A stretch of 64,000 bases of DNA from Liolophura sinensis (Eukaryota > Mollusca > Polyplacophora > Chitonida > Chitonidae), in assembly GCF_032854445.1 (NCBI RefSeq), contig NC_088302.1, positions 29,853,979 to 29,917,978 of the forward strand, written 5' to 3'. The notes below the pieces were generated by a model. That model was not told the origin of the DNA, made no database searches, and worked only from the letters and a program-made list of their open reading frames with translations. Of the stretch, positions 60,401 through 64,000 are shown one piece after another (the stretch's first letter is position 1; each line of letters starts with the position of its first letter). Made by a program: the position numbers and the translations under genes.

Positions 60401-61176
60401 CTTACATGTATACAATAGCTCCAACATCTTCAGTATGTTGTCAGCCTTACATGTATACAATAGCTCCAACATCTACACTATATTGCCAGCCTTACATGTA
60501 TACAATAGCTCCAACATCTTCAGTATGTTGTCAGCCTTACATGTATACAATAGCTCCAACATCTACACTATATTGTCAGCCTTACATGTATACAATAGCT
60601 CCAACATCTACAGTGTATTGCCAGCCTTACATGTATACAATAGCTCCAACATCTACAGTGTATTGCCAGCCTTACATGTATACAATAGCTCCAACATCTT
60701 CAGTATGTTGTCAGCCTTACATGTATACAATAGCTCCAACATCTACAGTGTATGGCAAGCGGTTTACATCAGAAACCCATTATAAGGAGAACTGCATTAC
60801 TGTATGACCTTGCCTTGAGCATATTCCCTGTAGCTATATGTAGCGTATAGTTTTCGCCTATTTTTTTTAACATGTTCCTTGAGCTACTATAATGTTTTAT
60901 TGCATAAGTGTATTTCATGCAATTTTCATTTCTATTTTAGTAGTATAATCTGTAAATGTTTTGCATCTGTTTGTCTAAGAGTCAAGCATGGGCCTCAGGG
61001 AAGACCAATGATATTTTTACTATTATAAACCCTCAAGATATACAAACATTATAATTATGATTATTATGATTATTTTTATTATTATTATCTTACCTGTTAA
61101 GGTTAATGTGTCTCCACCAGACTTGATCAGGTCAACTACCTGTTTGTGGGTGGCGCCTTCTACTGTTACACCATTT
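24159..61176 (-). CDS. SNX27: Sorting nexin 27 (PDZ-PX-FERM), gene-level entry; 5' end outside window
   Basis: SNX27 binds PDZ-ligand cargoes on early endosomes, contacts retromer and the WASH complex, and sends cargo back to the plasma membrane. Twelve exons in the window give 437 residues (human protein 541): 61094-61176, 45967-46115, 35190-35382, 32208-32296, 31328-31429, 30923-31001, 30049-30209, 28836-28925, 28046-28195, 27549-27677, 26690-26749, and tentative 24159-24188. Domains in order: the second half of the PDZ ([17 protein letters not shown]), a linker, the PX domain ([17 protein letters not shown]3P-binding arginines; [20 protein letters not shown]), then the FERM-like lobes F1-F3 ending in [19 protein letters not shown] and RVVKIFSPY. 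All phases match. The start and first PDZ exon(s) must lie right of 64000. Introns reach 15 kb. Confidence 0.95.
24288..24514 (-). mobile_element. SINE-A with internal deletion
   Basis: TTTATTTGATTGGTGTCAAGAATATTTC lacks the ACGCCGTACT segment; the head end CTGCCACGGAGGC is retained. In the last SNX27 intron. Confidence 0.88.
25248..25462. mobile_element. Mariner-like MITE, copy 1
   Basis: Starts TACTGTAATTCTTCAACCTT and ends with its imperfect inverse GATTGAGAAAATAGGGTAAG, TA at both edges. The interior (TTATTCAAGCATATTCTGAA; CAACCAATGTA) is shared with copies at 35677 and 46944. No transposase. Confidence 0.78.
26052..26282 (-). mobile_element. SINE-A, near full length
   Basis: TTTATTTGATTGGTGTTTTACGCC to ACCACGGAGGCC with some loss in the head. 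In the last SNX27 intron. Confidence 0.9.
26690..26749 (-). CDS. SNX27: SNX27 exon: C-terminal helix
   Basis: Acceptor GTGTTTCAG|TATAAC; 20 codons [15 protein letters not shown] then EGESE, matching the human YMHECFERV region; donor AGTGAG|GTGAGT, phase 0. Confidence 0.9.
27029..27200. repeat. Degenerate 24-bp tandem repeat
   Basis: The unit ACAAGTTACGAAAGGTGAAA is best preserved at 27133-27190, with older units to the left. On the SNX27 sense strand each reads TTTCACCTT..GTAACTTGT, close to the exon boundary at 27549. Confidence 0.75.
27549..27677 (-). CDS. SNX27: SNX27 exon: FERM F3 lobe, second part
   Basis: Acceptor TTTTACAG|TCCCAAG; 43 codons with [18 protein letters not shown] and VVKIFSPY; donor CCTTAT|GTAAGTTG, phase 0. 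Confidence 0.93.
28046..28195 (-). CDS. SNX27: SNX27 exon: FERM F3 lobe
   Basis: Acceptor AATTTCAG|TATTTG; 50 codons including [19 protein letters not shown] and [14 protein letters not shown]; donor [20 protein letters not shown] is diagnostic for SNX27. Confidence 0.95.
28209..28463 (-). mobile_element. SINE-A, near full length
   Basis: Tail at 28209 only about 14 bp upstream of the SNX27 exon acceptor at 28195, then GATTGGTGTTTTACGCCGTA through GGACTTGAACTCACAGCGAC. Confidence 0.9.
28836..28925 (-). CDS. SNX27: SNX27 exon: FERM F2 end
   Basis: Acceptor TATGACAG|GCCGTAG; 30 codons [10 protein letters not shown] through [10 protein letters not shown]; donor TTTGAG|GTAGGT, phase 0. Confidence 0.92.
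30049..30209 (-). CDS. SNX27: SNX27 exon: FERM F2 lobe
   Basis: Acceptor TTTTACAG|AGAGAAAG; encodes [30 protein letters not shown] and AVNFLFWQ; donor TGGCAG|GTAACC, phase 0. Confidence 0.93.
30400..30641 (-). mobile_element. SINE-A, near full length
   Basis: Tail (TTTA)n, GATTGGTGCTCTACGCC, a short deletion around the AATATTTCAC motif, and a head ending GGTCACGGAGGCCCC. A flanking CCCTGT word on both sides may be the duplication. Confidence 0.9.
30803..30870 (-). repeat. SINE-A tail fragment
   Basis: TATTTATTTGATTGGGGGTTTGACGCGGTC and decayed sequence beyond. Confidence 0.65.
30923..31001 (-). CDS. SNX27: SNX27 exon: FERM F1/F2
   Basis: Acceptor TTTTTAAAG|GCTGTT; encodes [20 protein letters not shown] then TVEYNF; donor TTTTG|GTAAGA, phase 1. 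Confidence 0.92.
31328..31429 (-). CDS. SNX27: SNX27 exon: FERM F1 lobe
   Basis: Acceptor CTCACCAG|GATAATG; 34 codons [17 protein letters not shown] through NTEKVYE; donor TATGAG|GTTTGT, phase 0. Confidence 0.92.
31869..32048 (-). mobile_element. SINE-A with large internal deletion
   Basis: The tail joins directly from TTATGGTGGGAGGAAA to GGGCATGAGCTAGATTTGAA; the head is kept to GGCCACGGAGG. Confidence 0.85.
32208..32296 (-). CDS. SNX27: SNX27 exon: end of PX
   Basis: Acceptor TTTGTTTCAG|TTTGTG; encodes [20 protein letters not shown] through IHTD; donor ACAGAT|GTAATC, phase 0. Confidence 0.9.
33089..33170 (-). repeat. SINE-A body fragment
   Basis: TCAAGAATATTTCCCTTATGACAG and GGAACCTGACAGAGC with unrelated sequence inserted between. 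Confidence 0.6.
33348..33487. mobile_element. Foldback MITE-like element, copy 2
   Basis: Starts GGGCCCAATTTCACAAAGTG and ends GGCATTTTTGTGAAAATGGGCC-like; the termini are mutual reverse complements with a few mismatches and match those at 6084 and 51089. Confidence 0.65.
33960..34150 (-). mobile_element. SINE-A lacking its 3' tail
   Basis: Begins at GAATATTTCACTTATATACG and runs through GGAAACCCACGACCC to TCCTGGGTCATTGCGCCATG. Confidence 0.85.
34816..34945 (-). mobile_element. SINE-A, 5'-truncated
   Basis: (TTTA)n, GATTGGTGTTTAATGCCGTA to GACCTTCCCACATG. Confidence 0.88.
35190..35382 (-). CDS. SNX27: SNX27 exon: PX domain core
   Basis: Acceptor TTCATTTCAG|GTGTATAAT. Encodes [15 protein letters not shown], the PxxP-loop region [16 protein letters not shown] and GLEQYLEK. 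The donor GAAAAAA|GTAAGTG leaves phase 1. Confidence 0.93.
35490..35656 (-). mobile_element. SINE-A, 5'-truncated, with target-site duplication
   Basis: (TTTA)n, GATTGGTGTTTTAAGCCGAA to GAGCTGGGCTT. Flanked by GAACTAAAAAATTA (35478-35491) and GAACTAAAAATTA (35657-35669). Confidence 0.9.
35677..35896. mobile_element. Mariner-like MITE, copy 2
   Basis: TACTGTGTTTCTTCAACCTT to CAAAAAGGTTGGGGAAAATG; same interior as 25248-25462. A SINE-A lies immediately on either side. Confidence 0.75.
35893..36012 (-). repeat. SINE-A fragment (body and B box)
   Basis: GGTGGCCAGCACATTATG then CTGGAGAGGAAGCTGGCATG and GGACTTGAACTCACAGCAAC; both ends are missing. Confidence 0.8.
36362..36424. repeat. (AT)n microsatellite
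   Basis: About 31 uninterrupted AT dinucleotides followed by a short CA/CACA tract. Length is likely polymorphic. Confidence 0.97.
36440..38760. other. SNX27 intron interior, nothing recognised
   Basis: About 2.3 kb between repeats inside the intron separating the linker exon from the PX exon. No exon-like or RNA structure was found on either strand. Confidence 0.4.
38773..38998 (-). mobile_element. SINE-A with target-site duplication and internal deletion
   Basis: A T-rich tail, GATTGGTGTTTACGCTGTAC, a short body deletion, and an intact head CTAACCAACTGAGCCACGGA. TACATGATATGA flanks it at 38761-38772 and 38999-39010. Confidence 0.93.
39042..39365 (+). mobile_element. SINE-C, tRNA-derived
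   Basis: Third SINE family. The head GGCCCCATGGTGAAATGG (A box) and TGTGGTTCAAACCCGG (B box) is very tRNA-like, but the anticodon loop and acceptor stem do not fold as a gene. It has its own body, then a tail GCATAAGTGAAAAATTTCTG / AACAGTGTTGAAAAAC that parallels the SINE-A 3' domain. Body and tail pieces recur at 55040-55432 and 56940-57140. Confidence 0.75.
39366..41190. other. SNX27 intron interior, nothing recognised
   Basis: AT-rich, several A-rich runs, no exon or repeat family identified. Confidence 0.4.
41206..41868. repeat. 19-bp minisatellite, about 35 units
   Basis: Unit GAGTGGCACCCTGACCATG with frequent CCTAGA or CCGTG variants and 1-2 bp slippage. Minus-strand reading frames across it change frame with each slip and are not coding. 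Confidence 0.93.
42156..42356 (+). mobile_element. SINE-A, 5'-truncated, with target-site duplication
   Basis: Begins inside the head at TGTGGTCGCTGTGAGTTCAA and keeps the full body and tail. ATATTAAAA flanks both ends (about 42147-42155 and 42359-42367). Confidence 0.92.
42370..44420. other. SNX27 intron interior, nothing recognised
   Basis: About 2 kb of unique AT-rich sequence. The frame at 44018-44296 has no motif or conservation signal that I can recognise. Confidence 0.4.
44422..44565 (-). mobile_element. SINE-A, 5'-truncated
   Basis: TTTATTTGATTGGTGTTTTATG to GCTGGCAGACCTCCCC. Confidence 0.87.
45893..45959. repeat. 22-bp tandem repeat, 3 units, beside an SNX27 donor
   Basis: Unit GCGTTGTCATGTAAATGCCA + GA, three copies, ending 7 bp from the donor of the exon at 45967. 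Confidence 0.85.
45967..46115 (-). CDS. SNX27: SNX27 exon: PDZ end, linker, start of PX
   Basis: Acceptor TGTTTGCAG|TGATATC, donor TTTGTG|GTAATT. Encodes [19 protein letters not shown] through [18 protein letters not shown]; phase 0 exit. Confidence 0.93.
46603..46868 (+). mobile_element. SINE-A, full length
   Basis: GGGGCCTCCATGGCTCAGTT with A and B boxes intact, full body, AAATAAATAAA tail. Antisense to SNX27; no clear duplication. Confidence 0.95.
46944..47388. mobile_element. Mariner-like MITE, copy 3, split by a SINE
   Basis: TACTGTAATTCTTCAACCTT on the left, GCAAAAAGGTTGAGGAATAA on the right. The interior is interrupted at 46980-47243 by SINE-A; removing it restores the alignment with copies 1 and 2. 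Confidence 0.8.
46980..47243 (-). mobile_element. SINE-A, full length, inside a MITE
   Basis: Tail TTTATTTATTTGATTAGTG to the complete head CCAACTGAGCCACGGAGGCC. CACATGT appears on both sides and is probably part of the target duplication. Confidence 0.93.
47390..48205. other. SNX27 intron interior, nothing recognised
   Basis: AT-rich sequence without supported features. Confidence 0.4.
48208..48820. repeat. 57-bp minisatellite, about 11 units
   Basis: Unit includes GGAGCACTAGAGAATCATGC and GACAGAGTCGGGGAGGAT. 57 is a multiple of 3, so a plus-strand frame (19-residue repeat [16 protein letters not shown] + 3) stays open from 48267 to 48842. Units are nearly identical, implying recent expansion or homogenisation. 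It is antisense inside an SNX27 intron and lacks any exon context, so not called coding. Confidence 0.93.
48845..50760. other. SNX27 intron interior; small SINE tail remnant only
   Basis: A short AAAATGCTAATCAAATAAAT at about 49889-49920 looks like a SINE tail remnant. Nothing else is supported; the frame at 49063-49326 has no recognisable motif. Confidence 0.4.
50763..50980 (+). mobile_element. Degraded tRNA-derived SINE, family uncertain
   Basis: Head GGGCCCTCAGTGGCTCAGTT (A box), no good B box, and a tail with TTATATAAACGAAATATAAA that weakly echoes the shared 3' domain. Confidence 0.5.
51089..51503. mobile_element. Foldback MITE-like element, copy 3, split by a SINE
   Basis: GGGACCAGTTTCATGAAGCA on the left; GCTTTGTGAAACTGGGGTC on the right, inverse of each other. 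The SINE at 51138-51410 sits inside, with its duplication drawn from this element's sequence. Confidence 0.72.
51138..51410 (+). mobile_element. SINE-A, full length, with target-site duplication
   Basis: GGGCCTCGGTGGCTCAGTTG head, full body and tail. ACTTAACTACCA at 51126-51137 and 51411-51422 is a perfect 12-bp duplication. Confidence 0.96.
52511..52672. repeat. 81-bp tandem duplication
   Basis: TGTGGTCTTGCATGAAGTAC at 52511 recurs at 52592, and both copies run to TGTTCGACAGTTC essentially identically. A recent local duplication. Confidence 0.93.
52734..52760. repeat. Solo terminus of the mariner-like MITE
   Basis: TACTGTAAATCTTCAACCTT without the rest of the element. Confidence 0.55.
52761..54411. 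other. SNX27 intron interior, nothing recognised
   Basis: Includes a short (ACTC)n at about 53180-53200. A 113-codon minus-strand frame at 53195-53536 has no recognisable domain. Confidence 0.4.
54412..54465 (-). repeat. SINE-A tail fragment
   Basis: TTTATTTGACTGATGTTTTATGCC then unrelated sequence. Confidence 0.65.
54731..54775 (-). repeat. SINE-A tail fragment
   Basis: TTTATTCATTTGATTGATGTTTTGCGCAGTACTCAAG, end missing. Confidence 0.65.
55040..55432 (+). repeat. SINE-C body and tail, disrupted
   Basis: CTGCCTGCCAACTGGAATCG, TGTTTGTGGGATAAATGTCA and GGTGGTTTATTCCC match 56940-57140. The tail AAATTCTTGAGTAGGATG and AATAAATAAATAAAT lies about 180 bp further on after an intervening stretch. 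Confidence 0.6.
55433..56930. other. SNX27 intron interior, nothing recognised
   Basis: About 1.5 kb without supported features apart from a C12 run at about 56394-56405. Confidence 0.4.
56940..57140 (+). repeat. SINE-C body and tail
   Basis: CTGCCTGCCAACTTAAATCC, GTCAAAGGTCAGTGGTTTAT, then ACAAGTGGAAAATTCTTGAG and AACAGTGTTAAACA. No tRNA head. Confidence 0.65.
57281..57463 (+). mobile_element. SINE-A, 5'-truncated
   Basis: TTCAGTCGCTGTCAGTCTGA to AACACCAATCAAATAAATA; decayed B box. Confidence 0.9.
57598..60757. repeat. 45-bp minisatellite, about 70 units, with higher-order structure
   Basis: The unit, starting anywhere, contains ATGTATACAATAGCTCCAAC and ATCTACAGTATATTGTCAGC. Because 45 is a multiple of 3, two of three plus frames stay open for long distances: a 15-residue repeat [15 protein letters not shown] (57588-60785, never interrupted) and [15 protein letters not shown] (broken by TAA near 58294). 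Marker variants show block duplications of 22 units (58.9-59.3 kb copied to 59.9-60.3 kb, offset 990 bp) and of 7 units (offset 315 bp near 57.8-58.3 kb). It lies antisense in a 15-kb SNX27 intron, has no signal peptide, exon or promoter context, and its frames vary freely, so I treat it as a satellite, not a protein. Confidence 0.95.
61094..61176 (-). CDS. SNX27: SNX27 exon: PDZ C-terminal half
   Basis: Acceptor GTGTTTCAG|AAATGG, donor TTAACAG|GTAAG. Encodes 27 codons, [13 protein letters not shown] through DTLTLT; enters in phase 2, leaves in phase 1. Confidence 0.93.
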
Positions 61177-61649
61177 CTGAAACACAAACACAAACTACAT
61201 GTAATATATATAGCCCTGGTATCAAAGGTAACTTGTTGGAAAATGGTAAACAATGTTGATTTGATTACATGTGCTTTGGGTTACAGTGATAAGTGTTATC
61301 AGTTATCCAAACTCATAGTTTGGAATATAATGGAAGATATAATTGTTTACCTGCAATAATACTGCTTATACACGTAGTCCCGACAGACAGGACTTTAATA
61401 GCTATGCTTCTCATTTCTCCCTGCCTGCCAACCCGACCTACCCAATCGTTAAACAACCTGTCAAGCAGAGGTACACTTCTGTTTTGTCTGGACATCAGTT
61501 CATAGGTGTTTGATGCTGTATTCATAAATGTTCCACTTCAATATATGATGGCGATCAGGTTTTAAAGCCGAAGAAACTATATAAGAGTGCCTGTAGTATG
61601 CAACTGGACCATTTTAACTAGTGACCATGTGACAAACATTCTGTCCAGC

Positions 61650-61712
61650 AGGTGATGGTTTTGAACCTGCGATATCACATGCATTAATTGTTGAGCCACT
61701 CATGGGGCCTGG
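61650..61712 (-). repeat. tRNA-like SINE head fragment
   Basis: On the minus strand GGCCCCATGAGTGGCTCAAC (A box) then CGCAGGTTCAAAACC (B box). Family undecided; it adjoins the SINE-A at 61740. Confidence 0.55.
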
Positions 61713-61739
61713 AGCTCTTGTAAATGCAGATCTGATTCA

Positions 61740-61998
61740 TTTACTTATCTATTTGATTGGAGTTTCACACCATACTCAACTATATTTCACTTAATATGTG
61801 ATGGCGGCCATGCACCATTATGGTGACAGAGCCCAGGAGAAACTCACAACCATCTGCAGGTTGCTGTTAAACTTTCCCACATAGTGACATACCAACGGAG
61901 AGGAAGCCAGCATGAGCTGGGCTAGAACTCCACCGGCGAAAGGCAGCTGGGTCACTGTGCTAAACTAGCACCTTAACGACTAGGCCACACAGGCTCCC
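61740..61998 (-). mobile_element. SINE-A, near full length
   Basis: TTATCTATTTGATTGGAGTTTCACACC to ACTAGGCCACACAGGC; strongly diverged. Confidence 0.88.
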
Positions 61999-62019
61999 TA
62001 AAGGATCTCATATGCATAG

Positions 62020-62021
<2 letters not shown>

Positions 62022-62056
<35 letters not shown>
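62022..62056. repeat. (AT)n microsatellite
   Basis: About 17 AT dinucleotides followed by GTATGTATACATG. Confidence 0.95.
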
Positions 62057-62064
<8 letters not shown>

Positions 62065-62586
62065 ACATGTACTGATGTTATGATGGTTACCAGTACATGT
62101 GGACTAAGAGATATTTACACTGGACCAAGTATGTGGACATGTAGCCAGTATTATAGCCATAGCATCCACACTGTAATACATCCATGGGTACCAGAATTGA
62201 TCCGCATAAGTACCCGACACCGGAACAAATCAACACCAGTTGACAATACAAGATATAAGATATTCATGAAGAATTGCCTCTTATTGTTAGCAGTCGTACG
62301 CAGGGAAGCATAGATAAATGTCTGCTATATCCACGACCAGTTTTCACTCCTGTGTACGTGAGAACCTAGCATAGCAGCTGAATAGGAAATTAACACAAGT
62401 GGATCTGCGGCAGAATGACTGTAATTTTGCCTGTACTTGTGTCCGCAGGGACAATATACACATAGACCACGGCCTAATGGTCACTCATCATCTCAGCAAA
62501 CTGCCTCCAGAGGCCTTTTGTTCTCACAGGGTTCGTACAGGTATATGACTAGGAAATTCCAGGAGTTTTCCATGAGTTTTTTGTCA

Positions 62587-62691
62587 TTTTATTTATTTAT
62601 TTATTTATTTGATTGGTGTTTTACGCCATACTCCAGAATATTTCACTAATACGATGGCGGTCAGCATTATGGTGGGTGGGAACCGGGCATG
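62587..62691 (-). mobile_element. SINE-A, 5'-truncated, nested
   Basis: (TTTA)n, GATTGGTGTTTTACGCCATA to GGTGGGAACCGGGCA. Confidence 0.9.
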
Positions 62692-62813
62692 CATGTATAT
62701 TGAATAGTATGCTTGCTTTTGCAAGAAATATCTGCCCTTCACCTCTGTAATGCGGCACATTCTTTGACCCGGCCTTGGTTCAGTCAAAAAAAATGACGCC
62801 ATATACCATTATG

Positions 62814-63446
62814 CAGGGCTTCCTCTGAGTCAGTATTTTTTTTAGCCAGTCACTTTAGCCACTCATCAAAACTTTGTAGTAAATACTATTTTTCTTTAGC
62901 CATACTTCCAAAGCCGCCATGACTCTTCTAGGTCTCCTTCTATAATTCGTTTTTATCCGCCTTGGTGTAACTGCTAGAATCAGTTTGGTCTCTTCCAGCT
63001 ATATCTGGAGTTTATCAAATGTTACATTTAGAACAACTGCCTCAAAATAATGGACCAATGCTTGGTAGCATGTTTTTGTTTTTTGAAAAAAAAATCAATC
63101 CTTTCTTCAAGCTATCTGTAGGATCCTAGTAAAATGTAATTTCCTCTATCAGCAAAAATTGTTACGAAATTGTGACAGGAGAAAACCAGACGACGTACAC
63201 ATTTATGTAACTGCACATATTCTGAAATATTTAATTTACTTAGGATCCAAAAAAATAGTTTATTAAGTTTAAATTTTTCATGTAAGGTAACTACATTTAC
63301 AGGGGTAACTCTACCTTAATTTATTTTCCTTGATAATAAGTAAATAAATTTGTCGCCAAAAACATTCACATTTTTGCAAATTTTATTGCCATTTCAAAAA
63401 AATTGTCCTAAATTTGTGACAATGGCGAGTGCCAGCGGAAGCCCTG
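62814..63446. mobile_element. hAT-like non-autonomous element, inner
   Basis: CAGGGCTTCCTCTGAGTCAG at the left, GTGCCAGCGGAAGCCCTG at the right, inverse over about 15 bp. 633 bp with no transposase frame. ATTATG / ATTATA at the edges is at best a decayed duplication. Confidence 0.68.
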
Positions 63447-63914
63447 ATTATAGGAGAATTATCAGCGAGCTCCTGATATACAGACTCGGCGGTCAGCAGA
63501 CAATATTTAAGTTCTGGACAAACTAAGATTTTCAAGGACTCTCCAGGAGTATTTGTCTTTTTTAAGGACTTTCAAGTACTTGAAAATGAAATTCTATCTT
63601 TCAAGGAGTTTCAAGGACTGTGCGCACCCTGTCTCAGCAACTGTTCAAGTATAATCAAACTCCTCACAGTGTCAGACGGGCTGGCTAAAGAGTGAGTTAT
63701 GCCTTGTTCTCGGCCAAGTGCTGTTAACGAAAGAAAGCTGGCAGTAGCAGAAAGCAGGGGCTTTCATGGGTAGAAAGTGGGCGGATGAACTCAGAACAAT
63801 GCCACTAGCGCATTGTGCGATAATGGGACACAACATCTAGGCTACCACAAGAATTACGACTGTATGGCCTTCAAATGAGTGAAGCACTCAATTTACTGAA
63901 TTGTCCGCTAAATG

Positions 63915-64000
63915 TTTATTAATTTATTTATTTATTTAATTGGTGTTTTACGCCGTACTCAAGAATATTTCACTTATACGACGGCGGCCAGCATTATGGT
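63915..64000 (-). mobile_element. SINE-A, cut by window edge
   Basis: TTTATTTAATTGGTGTTTTACGCC to GCGGCCAGCATTATGGT at the last base. Confidence 0.93.

Larger units (their letters stand above)
62527..63631. mobile_element. hAT-like non-autonomous element, outer, interrupted
   Basis: Left end CAGGGTTCGTACAGG with GGAAATTCCAGGAGTTTT; right end CAAGGACTGTGCGCACCCTG. The ends are inverse with mismatches, and CAGGG is a hAT-type terminus. Two other elements (62587-62691, 62814-63446) lie inside. No clean 8-bp duplication. Confidence 0.65.

Noticed and set aside
57598-60757. CRISPR-like array
   Set aside because: Units are contiguous with no unique spacers and the context is a eukaryotic intron.
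58336-60807. 823-codon [15 protein letters not shown] frame as a mucin- or silk-like protein
   Set aside because: It exists only because the unit is 45 bp; a neighbouring frame and one minus-strand frame are also open, and it has no signal peptide or unique domain.
61313-61525. Minus-strand frame as the missing first PDZ exon of SNX27
   Set aside because: It lacks the PDZ GFGF loop and has no donor in the phase 2 needed by the exon at 61176.

Overview
This is a eukaryotic nuclear window from an invertebrate animal, most likely a lophotrochozoan such as a mollusc or brachiopod. The reasons are an AT-rich sequence, very long introns with GT/AG boundaries, animal-specific genes, a dense load of tRNA-derived SINEs with AAATAAATAAAT tails, and many TACATGTACATG-type words. 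The species cannot be named from the sequence alone. I see no operon, prophage, CRISPR array or canonical tRNA/rRNA gene.

Four protein genes can be supported. (1) Positions 1-786, minus strand: the N-terminal 262 codons of a Golgi galactose 3-O-sulfotransferase-like enzyme, cut by the window edge. (2) Positions 7332-13791, minus strand: a complete zinc-dependent alcohol dehydrogenase-like (MDR) gene in six coding exons, 364 residues, all splice phases consistent. (3) Positions 15454-17025, plus strand: TTI2, a TTT-complex subunit for PIKK stability, in one coding exon behind a 5'UTR intron; it diverges from the dehydrogenase. (4) About 24159-61176, minus strand: SNX27 (PDZ-PX-FERM endosomal recycling adaptor), spread over at least 37 kb. 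Eleven exons are firm and the last is tentative; the first exon(s) lie beyond the right edge. SNX27 converges on TTI2, and about 5.5 kb of gene-free sequence after its stop is probably its 3'UTR. A cysteine-rich exon-like segment at 5018-5173 (plus) belongs to no gene I can name.

The rest is repeats. SINE family A (about 270 bp, tRNA head plus conserved 3' domain) has some 30 copies and fragments, several with target-site duplications (TSDs). A second SINE family (B) has two copies with perfect TSDs, and a third (C) shares its 3' tail with A. Non-autonomous DNA elements include a TA-flanked mariner-like MITE, a foldback family beginning GGnCCAGTTTCA, a long-TIR element, and two hAT-like elements nested inside each other at the right edge. 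SNX27 introns hold large minisatellites: 45 bp x about 70, 57 bp x about 11, 19 bp x about 35, and a 24-bp array that resembles the neighbouring exon's own splice donor.

Functionally the genes are unrelated housekeeping or secretory genes: glycan sulfation, oxidoreduction, PIKK assembly and endosome-to-surface recycling. The window's novelty lies mainly in its repeat architecture and how repeats sit against splice sites.
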